Translations under genes and position numbers: made by a program
Notes under the pieces: model-generated
The model's database searches: none
What the model saw: only the letters and a program-made list of their open reading frames with translations
What the model was told of the DNA's origin: nothing
In this document: positions 10,646 through 21,786 of the stretch, piece after piece
How positions within the stretch are numbered: the stretch's first letter is position 1
Layout: each line of letters begins with the position of its first letter
NCBI RefSeq assembly: GCF_000350225.1
Contig: NW_005179334.1
Coordinates: 549,619-613,618 of the forward strand
Direction of reading: 5' to 3'
DNA: 64,000 nt
From: Chondrus crispus
Lineage: Eukaryota; Rhodophyta; Florideophyceae; Gigartinales; Gigartinaceae

Positions 10646-11705
10646 CTAGTTTCCGCCGAATGCAAATCCAAACCCAACGCTGCATTCCTGAACTGCATGA
10701 AGCAGATTCTACGACAAAATCTCTGCGCTTCTATACTCTGGCAAATCCATTGGATTGAAGCAAGTTTGAGCCAAGGGAAGGCGCACTGTGTTCCCGGAGA
10801 CACAATGAATCTGGAATTTTTGCACCCCATTCATACCCGGAAGCGTTTCAAAGCCCTCCAAGGGCACTTTGCTGTTTCCTGTCACAAACATCACGACACG
10901 CGCCAGGTCTTCTTGATCCATGTTATGATTACATCTCCAGAACCATGTGATCGGCGGTGATGCGGCAGTGTAGCTTGTATATTCTACATTCGATTTCAAA
11001 TCAGCCATGTCAATGTCTGGCAACCCTGACATGAGTAGTTCTAGCTCCAGCTCGTTATAGATCCTAATGTCGTCGTAAGGAATGAGCTCGTAGAATCCCT
11101 TTTTGAAAGCTTCAATCTGCTTCTCGATCGCCTTCGTCATACGCACTTCCGTCACCAACCGTACATATACACTATTATCCTCTGTAACTGCAATTTCCCT
11201 TCCATTTAGCACCAGATCGACAACTGATTGCTTTCCAAAATCATCATATAGGTGAAATGTGCGTGGAATTGGCGTAGCTGAAATAAAGAGCGCATCAATA
11301 CCGCGGTATCGGGCTCGAATCTTATCCTTTCGATTAACTCCCAATCTATGTTCCTCTTCAACGATCAGTAAGCCCAGGTCTGGAAAATACATTTGTCGTT
11401 GAGTAACATCTCAGTGCCTACGGCGACGCGCACCTCTCCAGAGCATAATCTATCTCTGTTCTCAATGTTTATCTTCCGTGAAGTAAATCTGGGCATGCGG
11501 GCCATTGCGACTTTGAGGGAGGCCCCTTCAAATCTGCTTCGAAAAGTATCGTAGTGTTGCTGCGCCAGAATTGTAGTGGGGGTAAGGATTGCGACATGCT
11601 TTCCAGCTGCCAAGATCCGGAGCCCCGCTCGAACTGCAATTTCGGTTTTTCCAAACCTCACATCACTGCAAAGCAATCGTCCATTGGGCGTCGATTCTTA
11701 CTCAT
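10646..11705 (-). pseudogene. Captured Mfd helicase / HECT ligase fusion, left copy
   Basis: Mirror of the right-arm copy at 18865-19924, with the same lesions. The Mfd part shows Walker A (DVRFGKTE, where the right copy has DVGFGKTE), LTPTTILAQQHY and a Walker-B-like box EEEH. It passes in frame through SATPIPRT into the HECT domain, which carries GREIAVTEDN, ELELLMSGLP, WFWRCN, FVTGNSKVPLEGF and the catalytic-cysteine motif TCFN. TAG at 10709-10711 cuts the last 20 codons, which still match a HECT terminus (GFGFAFGGN). Two frameshifts occur, near the Walker A segment and near 11390. Both source genes are normal nuclear genes, so this is a captured copy, not a functional protein as it stands. 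Confidence 0.8.
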
Positions 11706-12226
11706 GTCTCTCGTGAGCTGTTTTTTGTGACCTCCTGGTCCTCGGCGACGACATCGGCTAGGTTCTTGCTGGTGAGCGTGACGATATCCGACTCGTCGGC
11801 GGCGACGAGAGAGGCGACGAGAGAACCGGTCAACTAGGGAGGAATGTTTCGAGGGCACGTTTGGTGATCTGTTGATCGCCGAAGTGACGACTGGGTACGA
11901 TTTTCTCAATCCCTACGTCCAAAAACCTTTCCCCATATATTTGTTTATTTTTTTGAGCGCATGCGGTGCCGTGTAATGAGCAAACAAACAGCCGCACACA
12001 GCATTACATGCATCAATATCTGGTAAATACCCACAGGCCTTCAGGATCGCCCATAGTTTGTTATAAGTGGGCGACATATGTTTTAGGCGCGAGCAGGACT
12101 GTATCTGTATGCGCAGCTGCACATACTCCCACACCGAGAAAGAGGGAGAACACGCAGATTCAACCTTGGAATTCAAAATCTCAATCTGGACTTGAGCTCG
12201 AAACCCTTTTTCTAAGCACCCCGGTG

Positions 12227-12361
12227 TGATGCCAAGAACTGGTCCGATGCCTCCGACCACTGTAGGTGGCGGAGGCGACGGCGACTTTATTCAGTTTGCT
12301 ATGGTAGACCTAAATGGCTGTATGCCTTATCTGTGAGGGCTGCCTTATCTGGATGGAACCA
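12227..12361 (-). mobile_element. Solo LTR of the 134-bp copia family
   Basis: On the minus strand it runs TGGTTCCATCCAGATAAGG ... GGCATCA and matches the LTRs at 29576-29709 and 45647-45780, with scattered differences. Length is 135 bp. No convincing target duplication was found. Confidence 0.8.
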
Positions 12362-12494
12362 CACCCGGCTGAACGGGGCACCCCAATGAACAGAAATGGA
12401 TCTCACAAGAGAACTTCTTCGGATCTCCCCGAGAAGCGGACATCTTGAACTTCACAGTAGCTTTAATGTCCATAGACCACTGGTCGAATGATCT

Positions 12495-14963
12495 TCAAAC
12501 ACTACTGAGCTTTGATAGCATTTGTTCAAAGGCTATCTCCCGTGAAAGAAATTTTCGTAGTAGATCTAGGACCAAAACGACGGCCATTTCGAAGAAATGG
12601 ACCCATTTCTCCAACGCAAAGCACTTCTCCGAGCAAACGGCAACCATTTCTCGTGACTCGACGTTTACGTTTCTCACGACTTTGGCCCATTCACATAGGT
12701 CATGCATTCCTACGCAGCATGCTTTGCACGAAAACGAAGTTTCCAATCCCGGAAAGCGACAATGCTTCTCCCCAATCCCGCAGAACATTCCTTCTTTCTC
12801 GTTTTCTTTGTCCGTTTCCTTTATTCTTCCCCGACTACTTCGCTCCAGTTTTCTTCGCTTGAAGGCTTGCTCTTGAACGGATGCGACTAACCTCCTTTTC
12901 GCCGCTCTGAAAATTTCCGAGTCATGTTCTAGCGAAATGTATTGGACACCTAAGTCCAAGCATGCCAAACCCATGGACATGGAGCCTGCTCTAGGATTAC
13001 AACAGAGACCTGCAGGTTTGCACCACTGCTCGAGAATAGATACACTGAGATCTTTTTCCATGTCTCTAACTTTAAGGTTGTTGCCTTGTTCACAGCAGAG
13101 GGGATTTCGGGATTGTTGTACGTTTGTCACACAGTTCACCCATGACGGAAGGGTTGAGCTTCTATAACCTTTAGCATATGAGTAGTGATGCTTTCGCCTG
13201 CGATCGCGCGATCTCCAGAATACCGCTGCGATGAATCCTGACTCTTGAGGGTGCTGCGATAATGTCTTTGTCTTGATTGTTGACGGATCTTGAATGTAAA
13301 GCATGGGGTGCTTCATCATTTCCATGCCCTCTGCAGATACAATTGAAAAAAGCTTCGAGAATTCAATAAAATTGCACAAAATATAGCACACGCCGCTCTG
13401 TTTCATCGCCATACCGCAGTGACGTACAACCTGTTTCAGGCAGTCCTCATTGGATTCATCATCTTGTATAACAGTCATGACCATATCGGCTTTCCCTTGC
13501 ACCATTTTCCACTCATCTTGTTGTGTCATGAAGTCTTCAGGTGTAGCCTGCACCATCTTCCACCCAACCGGTAATAATTGAGATGCCTCAATCAGTTGAG
13601 ATGCCTCAATTAGTCACGCTGCTCCTGCAATTGATTCTACTGGTCTCTCATTGTTCTCTTCATAGTGCCCGTCTTCGAATTGAGTGTGCGATGAGGGAGA
13701 TTCTTTGGCCGTAGAGCCCCCTTCTTCAGTGTCTTTCGAGCTTCCATTCTCTGAAATATCTGGAGATGATAGTTCAGTGTCTGAATCATTCGTAGGATGT
13801 TTATGTAAACCCAGGTGCTCACTGTTCTCTTAAGAAATTTGTTGCATTTTTTTTCGGGCGATTTCTAAATGGTTCGTCCCATTCGGCACCAGGTTTCTGC
13901 AAGCAGTTTCAAGTGGTGGTATGATGTGCTTGCTGAACGCATGTTCCTGCATTTGGATGTCCAGCAGCTGCGTACACGTCATTCTTTCTGCAATTGTGGT
14001 CATCTCATCAGGGATTTCGTCGTAGTCACAAAGGGTTTTGAAGTTTTCAAGTTCTTTAATTGCTCGGCGTAATTGCACCAACTGTGTTGAAACATCCTTG
14101 GGGGGGAAGCGCCTTCGGAGAAGGCAAGCAATCTTGATAGTACCTGATAAATCGTTTCATCAACAGCAAAATTCCTCTGGCGTCACTCTTTTGGGAATTA
14201 CTCGCAAATTTGCCAATGTGAACGCAGCTTGCAAGCCTCCATCATCATTGCACATGAAATCCCGTAAGTAGTCAACCGTAGGAATGGGAAACTTGCGAGC
14301 AACCCCCAAGATTTGGCGCTTGGTTTCAGTCTGTTTGCTCATAATCTTGTCATCCTGAACCCCTCTTGCAGTACTTGAAACCAGGCGACGAGCAACTTCG
14401 GTCGCTGATAAATGTTTTTGTCGCCTTTGGCTCAACCAGGAATTCAGCTCAACGTCGTATTCGTGGAAGCGTAGGAGTGTTGCGAGGAAAGAGAGCAGCA
14501 CACAGACAGAGTGAAGAGCATTTCTGGAAAGTCCATACGCAATCTCATCTTGAGCTGGCATCGACATTACCAATTCACCTTTCAACTTGAAATCTTTTAT
14601 CAAAACTCTGTCCTCCATTAGCTGTATCTCTACTCTTTTGCGGATGTGTCCATCATAGCAAAAGCGATACCCTCCAGCGCATCCATCTGTCTCTTCTCTT
14701 TTCACTGCTAATGCCACTTCTGATGCCTTTTCAAGCGTGTAGCAATGTGGCTCTCTCTCAAAGAGTAGCTGTATTTCAGGAACAGTAGCCACTCGACATG
14801 ATATTAGATAAGTGCTGATGTATCCATTTTGCGGAAAACCCTCTCTGACAATATCTTCATCTCGAGAACGAATTAGCCTGGAGTACCAGAGATTGACAAT
14901 TTTTCGCGGATCGCCGTCTTCAGTCACAATATCACTCGTACTATCACTTCCTGAAACCTTCAT
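12495..14963 (-). pseudogene. Methyltransferase-fold protein, transposon-associated, broken
   Basis: Three long segments lie in one frame (14963-14160, 14081-13830, 13556-12495). Stops or shifts separate them at 14160, between 14159 and 14082 (two compensating slips, one at a C7 run), near 13825 and near 13575. The N-terminal 270 residues are unrecognised. An acidic serine-rich linker follows. The C-terminal 350 residues look like an N6/N4-type DNA methyltransferase in permuted order: a catalytic-loop-like region (KADMVMTVIQDDE) where DPPY would be expected but is absent, then NPRAGSMSMGLACLDLG and YISLEHD, like the FxGxG S-adenosylmethionine loop and its acidic partner. The loss of DPPY suggests a non-catalytic or decayed enzyme. 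It diverges from the transposase gene at 15704 across about 740 bp. The fold assignment is inference from motifs. Confidence 0.5.
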
Positions 14964-15703
14964 GACTGCAGGGCTTTCTGCCTCGCTTTAGTTGCAGGAT
15001 TTGATTATCTTAAAAGGCAATGCCGCGAGTCTTCTGACTTCAGCAAAGGCTTCGGGAAATTGTTGCGACTGTTATTTTTTTGTAGGCATAAAAACTATCG
15101 TAAGCGAATGAGAGAATAAACACGGCTCATTCCGAAGATTTGAACATTGAGTTCAAACATTTGAACAAGTGGATCGAATGTGAGAGTTTCGGAAAAGGTT
15201 GGGGGGAGGCAGCTGATATAGATATCAGTTATCGTCCCGAACAAATTCCTGTCCGCTCTACCATGATTTCCCATCTTTTGACGAAACATTTCCGTAGGAA
15301 TCGCAATATTTGCTTCGTAAAGGGAAACATTTGTCACTTTCAAGGCATTTTCAGGCGTAGAAAAGGACTTTGAAAAATTCTTCGAAGTGTAACCTTCAGA
15401 AAAAAATGAAACGCAACACCAGAGGAATCTGATATAGATCCCTAACGTCTACTCTTTCGAAAACAGAACACAGTGATCTGGGTTGCTGACTTTTCGCTTC
15501 CAGCCGAATACCAGTACAGGATAATATCTTGTACTGGTATTCGGCAAGAAAGGGGCAGGCGAACGACTACATATTATGTAATCGTTTGGCTGCGCCTTCT
15601 TGATTCCACACCGCAGTGCGTGCTTGCGCACAGTCCATACTTGCAGGTTCGTCATCACTATCTGAAGCGTTGAACCCGAGAGACATGCACATAGAGCGAT
15701 ACC
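14964..15703. other. Divergent intergenic region between methyltransferase-like and transposase genes
   Basis: About 740 bp with no supported gene, presumably the shared promoter region of the divergent pair. It contains the 43-bp hairpin at 15503-15545. Confidence 0.4.
15503..15545. repeat. Perfect hairpin with 15-bp arms
   Basis: Arms GCCGAATACCAGTAC (15503-15517) and its exact complement (15531-15545). The 13-base loop AGGATAATATCTT nearly pairs with itself, so the stem could extend to 21 bp. Confidence 0.8.
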
Positions 15704-18529
15704 ATGACGACGCTAGACGACACTCCTCCCCTATCAAAAGTCCCAATCGCGCTCAATCGCAAAACAATGAAGTCGCGATTACAGAAGAGACGACGCCAAT
15801 CCATCAAAAACATCAACAACTGGATGCCAAAACGCTGTTGCAAGCGTCTTTGCGTCGTCGAAGTGGGTACAGAGAAGTGTAGAGCAATGCGAGAGAATTT
15901 CCTGTCAATTTCTCGTGATGAAAGAAAGGCACGCCTCGCTGATCTAATCGTTCCGGACGCACAGTACTCACGGCGATACTTCTACTGTGATGGATGGCAG
16001 GTTTGTTGAATGGTGATTGACACTCTAGAAGTGTCAAGGACCATGATTGCCAATGTCCTGGAACTACCTTCAGCGAACGCTTCCCACCTCCCCGGGAGAA
16101 TGGGGGATCAGATGGGGGCTCAACTAAAACATCCTCGGTGATTTCATTCTTGCGAGCCTTGGCAGACGATCTCGGAGATGAAATGCCGCACAGCATCGAG
16201 CGGCACCTCCCACATGGAAATAAATACCTCGTTTACATGCTGTTTCGAGAAAATGAAGGGATGTATGGCCGTCGAGCGTGCTCTTCTTCTCACTTTTGCG
16301 AAACTTGGAAGCGGTATGCCTCACATATCAAGTGTAGACGAAGACACGGATTTTCCGTTTGTGACACGTGCTCAAGCTTTAAGGAGGGTCTGCTATTAAT
16401 TGCTAGGAAAACATGATATGAAAAATCTAGAGAAAAACTAAAGAAAGGATTCCGCGCACATCTGCAGCAAATCCACTCTGAGCGAGCTGTATATCGACTC
16501 ATTCAGTCAAAAGCAATTGACAGGCCCCAGGAAATTCTTTCCGTAATTATTGACGGGGCCGACCAGGCGAAGTTTGGACTACCACGTTTTTACAGGACGA
16601 CAAAAAGAGATACCGGTAAGGTTCTCAAGCAGAAGGTTGTGGTATAACTACCTTCGTCCCGACCACTCGGAAACGAGGGGGGTTAGAGGTAAGGGAGCGC
16701 GCGCCGCTGGGTAACCCACGCGCGAACGCAAACCGTACGGAAGGACTCGAAAAGAGGGAAGGCTCACGTGGCCGGTGACGCGCAGCCGGTCGGTAGTGTT
16801 AGATCCGGACGGCCGGTCACGGGTTAGAAGCCTGACACTAAAAGGGAAACCGGAACGGGATAGCAATTAGCCGTAAAGGGAAGGGAGGCGAGTCTGCCCC
16901 CGTTTACTGGAACGGGGCAGGTGCCCCCGGTCTTAACCCCTAAGTGGGATGCCAGGACTCCTGTCCCGCTACAGTAGCTGTTACTTACTGTATACCAGCT
17001 ACTGTGCTAAATTGGCTAATTTGTGCCATTAACTACTAATTGCTAATTACTTACCGGACGGGTCGCACACGTGTGCCCGTGGCCACGACCGGCGTCGACG
17101 GTTACGCCACGTGTACGCCGTGGAGGTACTACTGCGCTTTCCGAGGGCGCGTGCACGATTGCTACAGTAGTAACCGCACGTCCAGGCGGTGCTCATCTCC
17201 CATCGGGAGTCGTGGTGTGGAATTGTACCACAAAGGTCACTGGTGTTTGCTATCACGGGGCACTTTCTGGACACCATTTCGTTTGTTTCTTCACGTCAGC
17301 CGACAACATCCCCTCAGGTGCAAATCAGACAATTGATGCGCTATGTCGCTCGCTTTTTCTGTTGCGAGATGCGAAAAGAGCTCAAGGTATGAGTTGTTTT
17401 CCTAAAGAGCTGAAGGTTCAGCTGGATAATACATCAAAAGACAACAAGAACCGCGTCTTTTTGCATTTTGTGATTACATGGTGCATAAAGGGGTCTTCAA
17501 CCGCATTGTTGTTAACTTTCTACAGGTTGGACACACACATGAGGACATTGATCGCCGATTCAGCCGAATTTCTGTCTTCATGCGGGATAGGAATACAGCC
17601 TATGTTTCGGAACTTCACAGGCACATTGTTGGGAGTCAAGGGGGAAACTACGCGTCAGTACCAAACAACATAAATGCTAGCCGCGTCTCTGGGATGAACA
17701 ATTTCTCAGGTGCCTGTGATAAACAAAGTGCAGTTGCATCGAGAATCAACAACATGCTCGGGTTCAGAAAGTTTGTCTTCGAGCGGGATGATTCTCATGA
17801 GCTCGAAGGAGGTGGTGCTCATGTTACCTGTCTGGTCGGGTACAAAATGGTGGAAAAGAGGGAAGCACTTCGGAAACTTGATAGAATCGAAAGATTCTTT
17901 GGTTCTTTCCTCCATTTCGTTCCTGATATGACAAACGCAGAGCCCATAAAAACTAACAAACCCTCCCAAGCGGACATCAGCGCGTACCGCAAGCCCGTAA
18001 ATGTGACAGAGAACAGAATTGGATGTAGACAAAATGTGTTATGACTTCTTTCCGAAATAGACGCAATTGAAAGCAAGGAGTTCGCCCTACCAGATTGGGA
18101 ATTCCGGCATTTGCTTCTTTTTGCGATGATTGCCGCCACCTTGAGGCTTCGCATGATGATTCGGAAAGCGAATTGGCTCTGGAGGACACGTGCACATATG
18201 AGAGGGGCAGCATGGTAACTGTATACTGCGGCTCAAACGTGACCGAAGTGACACCATTCTGGTTGGGAAGAGTTGAACATGTTGAGAATGCAAATACTGT
18301 CAACGTTATTTTGACTGTTCGGTGGTTTGGACTTGTTCGGAGACAGAGAGGAGAGAGCTTGTGCTACACTGGCAATTACGCCCCCATGAAGCAAAACGAT
18401 CAATCACAGAGTTATATACCGTCCGCGGCAGTTCTTGTTTACTTTCCAGAGTTGAACACGACTGGTAAGATCCCCGATGTTGTCCAGCGCCTTACTATGG
18501 AAGCACTAGACCCTTTTGGAGAATTTTAA
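15704..18529 (+). pseudogene. Putative DDE-type transposase (DUF7869-like), interrupted
   Basis: Pieces in order: an N-terminal region with paired cysteines (RCCKRLC) and FYCDGWQVC; a CxxC segment (FSVCDTCSSFKEG); IIDGADQAKFGLPRF (aspartates at 16552 and 16561); after the solo LTR, KVTGVCYHG; QLDNTSKDNKNR (Asp near 17423); and VGHTHEDIDRRFS (Glu near 17541). The C-terminal domain contains PFWLGRVEHVEN and VRWFG. The D...D...E spacing and the DGAD / QxDN / GHTHEDID signature match, as I recall them, a widespread uncharacterised eukaryotic family annotated DUF7869. The transposase role is inference. Lesions: TGA near 16006, a shift before 16100, TGA near 16414, the LTR at 16638, and a shift near 17490. 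It ends four bases before the right inverted-repeat arm. Confidence 0.6.
16638..17232 (-). mobile_element. Solo LTR (595 bp) of the gypsy 1 family
   Basis: Same 595-bp sequence as the LTRs at 33117-33711 and 44218-44812, with about ten substitutions on hand comparison. It begins TGTGGTATAAC, ends GTACCACA, and is flanked by the target duplication AAGGT (16633-16637, 17233-17237). Joining the flanks restores the transposase reading across KVTGVCYHG, so insertion followed by LTR-LTR recombination is clear. Confidence 0.95.
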
Positions 18530-18864
18530 ACACCCTGCGGGTATTTACCAGATATTGATGCATGTAATGCTGTGTGCGGCTGTTTGTTTGCTCATTACAC
18601 GGCACCGCATGCTCTAAAAAAATAAACAAATATACGGGGAAAGGTTTTTGGACGGAGGGATTGAGAAAATCGTACCCAGTCGTCACTTCGGCGATCAACG
18701 GATCACCAATCGTGCCCTCGAAACATTCCTCCCTAGTTGACCGGTTCTCTCGTCGCCTCTCTCGTCGCCGCCGACAAGTCGGATGTCGTCACGCTCACCA
18801 GCAAGAACCTAGCCGATGTCGTCGCCGAGGACCAGGAGGTCACAAAAAACAGCTCACGAGAGAC

Positions 18865-19924
18865 ATGAGTAAGAATCGACGCCCAATGGACGATTGCTTT
18901 GCAGTGATGTGGGGTTTGGAAAAACCGAAGTTGCAGTTCGAGCGGGGCTCCGGATCTTGGCAGCTGGAAAGCATGTCGCAATCCTTACCCCCACTACAAT
19001 TCTGGCGCAGCAACACTACGATACTTTTCGAAGCAGATTTGAAGGGGCCTCCCTCAAAGTCGCAATGGCCCGCATGCCCAGATTTACTTCACGGAAGATA
19101 AACATTGAGAACAGAGATAGATTATGCTCTGGAGAGGTGCGCGTCGCCGTAGGCACTGAGATGTTACTCAACGACAAATGTATTTTCCAGACCTGGGCTT
19201 GCTGATCGTTGAAGAGGAACATAGATTGGGAGTTAATCGAAAGGAGAAGATTCGAGCCCGATACCGCGGTATTGATGCGCTCTTTATTTCAGCTACGCCA
19301 ATTCCACGCACATTTCACCTATATGATGATTTTGGAAAGCAATCAGTTGTCGATCTGGTGCTAAATAGAAGGGAAATTGCAGTTACAGAGGATAATAGTG
19401 TATATGTACGGTTGGTGACGGAAGTGCGTATGACGAAGGCGATCAAGAAGCAGATTGAAGCTTTCAAAAAGGGATTCTACGAGCTCATTCCTTACGACGA
19501 CATTAGGATCTATAACGAGCTGGAGCTAGAACTACTCATGTCAGGGTTGCCAGACATTGACATGGCTGATTTGAAAGCGAATGTAGAATATACAAGCTAC
19601 ACTGCCGCATCACCGCCGATCACATGGTTCTGGAGATGTAATCATAACATGGATCAAGAAGACCTGGCGCGTGTCGTGATGTTTGTGACAGGAAACAGCA
19701 AAGTGCCCTTGGAGGGCTTTGAAACGCTTCCGGGTATGAATGGGGTGCAAAAATTCCAGATTCATTGTGTCTCCGGGAACACAGTGCGCCTTCCCTTGGC
19801 TCAAACTTGCTTCAATCCAATGGATTTGCCAGAGTATAGAAGCGCAGAGATTTTGTCGTAGAATCTGCTTCATGCAGTTCAGGAATGCAGCGTTGGGTTT
19901 GGATTTGCATTCGGCGGAAACTAG
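18865..19924 (+). pseudogene. Captured Mfd helicase / HECT ligase fusion, right copy
   Basis: About 18865-19319 is the helicase part of transcription-repair coupling factor Mfd: RRPMD, then CSDVGFGKTEVAVRAG (Walker A), AILTPTTILAQQHYDTF, VAVGTEMLL, LLIVEEEHRLGV (Walker-B-like, EEEH for the usual DEEH) and FISATPIPRT. From about 19322 the same frame continues as the C-terminal half of a HECT E3 ubiquitin ligase: YDDFGKQSVVDLV, REIAVTEDN, FYELIPYDDIRIY, ELELLMSGLPDIDMADLK, FVTGNSKVPLEGF, GMNGVQKFQIH, TCFNPMDLPEY with the catalytic cysteine. TAG at 19859-19861 precedes 20 more matching codons ending GFGFAFGGN. Frameshifts occur at about 18890 and 19180. The in-frame junction of two unrelated genes and the duplication mark it as transposon-captured sequence. 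Confidence 0.82.
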
Positions 19925-21779
19925 TCGTGAAGGCAGGAAGGTTGATGGAAACTGAAATGAATGTGCACGCTCTAAGTGGATAATTGCTGTGGTCAGTACA
20001 GCATGATGCTGGCGATGTGCGTAGTATGATGGGGAAAGATATCAATAACTATGGGAAAGCAGGTGATTATTATCCGACGACAGTCGGGCTTAGCTTGTAC
20101 GTGACGAGGAGTTTGGAGACGTGGTCCGAAGTGGATTTGCCGTTGCACACACTCCAGTGCGCGGTGCTGATGCAATATCGCAGACCGTAAACTGGGTGAC
20201 TACAGTACACGGTCCTTAATGAAGATGGTGATCTATTTATTATGCTTGCAATGTATTTGCGTAGACACACGGAAACAGGGGAACGATGTCTGACAATGTG
20301 AACATGGCTGTCATTTGCGCAATGGGCGGATGAATTGATGTGGGTTGGACGCAATTATTCAGTGTCTTGGAGAGCAATACTCAGAGGCGTTGAAGTTTTT
20401 TCGGACGGATCTCTTTTGCTTGGTTCATATAACAATTCCCAATCAAGTCCAGAAAGTGTGTCTACACTGCGACTGAAGGGATCGCTAGTCTTACAATATT
20501 AAGGCCCGGTGAGCACCACAAAAGAGGGACGGCTGTATATATCCCAAGAAGAACCTTCTCCAGCTCTGCCATGGCAGAAAACCACCGCAACTTTGCATTG
20601 CCACACATAACAATATTGATGTAAAGCGGCACGCAGAAGCGCATGTAGAGAAAACTGTCAAGACTACTGAACAACTGCGCATGACCTATCTCTTCCGTTG
20701 TGGGAGGACGTGCGTGTGTGGCAGATGGCGCGGCGGGGAAGGGGCCGCCCGGTCGGGACGAGGACAGGAAGGGAGGCCATTTCGAGGGTTTGTGGCAACG
20801 GCGGAGGGAGGATCGAGAGGAAAAGGAGACGGTCCGTCTCCCGGGCACAAATCACTTACAAGGTTACACGTGTGAAACGGGATCCGTTGTTCCAATTGTC
20901 GTAATTTTTTTTGGTTGGTGGCTGTTCTGTCCGAAGGGAACGGCCAACCCGGGGGTGCATCGCATTTTGCACAAAAAAACCTGCTTTCAAATTGAAGAGC
21001 TGGGCGAAATGCCTTATGTGCCGCAAGCTGGCATTCGCCAGGTTATGCGCTTGCGGAAGATGTGGTCACCCAGTGCAGCGCACAGTCGCTACCGCGTTCG
21101 CCTCTGGTCGCGCGCTACTTTGTTCGAACAGCATGGCACGCTCTTTACGCGAGAGAGGCCGGAGAGGTTTTTTCTGGTTGTGATGCAGCTGACGAATGCC
21201 AGAGGGATTGAGGGAGCTGAGAGCCGTGCCAGGTTGGCGATGAGGCACTCGATCGGAAAACTGTGGCCTCGGTTGTGTTTTAAGGGCGTAGTCCTCGTTG
21301 AAAGGCTGTGCACAGAAAGACCTAACTTACTGGCCGGGGACTGTTTGCGAGAGAATTTCTCGCTTGCACCAGGCGTTGAATGGGAAGTTTCGGACGGGGT
21401 CCAGGGTCCGTGGCGCCATCTGCTGCGCTCCTCGGCTCCTCTGCCCCGCGTCAGAATTTGCAAACTTTTCCTTATTTTTATGCGACGAAGGAGGCCAGTA
21501 TAGTCGGCCAAATGTGTTGTCAAAGACATTCTAATCGTCTAGCGGATTTACATATCAGCGGGTATACAATTGGGGGTGGCAACCGTCGGGATCCTTTTGT
21601 TCAATGCGGGGGGTGATGGGTGACGGCGCCCGCGGGAGGGTGGTGCGGTAATACGAAGGGGAGCACTAGGCGCCTTGCGGTTCTGGTCGTCGCGCCGTAA
21701 ATAGACGGTATGTGCGGATGACTACAGTAAGAATTTAGCCTATTTTTGGGGAAATTGTTAATCTTTTTACTCTGGAAAA
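19925..21779. other. Outer part of right arm, no recognised gene
   Basis: Mirrored at 8791-10645. The longest frame, 20700-21503 (+, 267 codons), has no recognised domain, and its left-arm twin is frameshifted. A different frame over the same bases contains a CxxC-rich stretch (AKCLMCRKLAFARLCACGRCG) that could be a decayed zinc-binding segment. Confidence 0.35.
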
Positions 21780-21786
21780 ATCCTTT

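Larger units (their letters stand above)
8601..12037. repeat. Left arm of giant inverted repeat 1
   Basis: This arm is the reverse complement of 18534-21970. Paired coordinates sum to 30571 at both ends and 30570 in the middle, so the 3437-bp arms differ by only two single-base indels net, with few substitutions seen. Contents from the outside inward: 180 bp of copia protease, about 1.9 kb of unrecognised sequence, the Mfd-HECT pseudogene (minus), and an unrecognised coding-like stretch at the inner end. That stretch continues past 12037 in this arm but is cut off in the other, so this arm looks like the source copy. Confidence 0.93.

Noticed and set aside
20700..21503. 267-codon frame in the right arm
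   Set aside because: No recognisable domain, and its near-identical left-arm twin is frameshifted, so it is not maintained as a gene.
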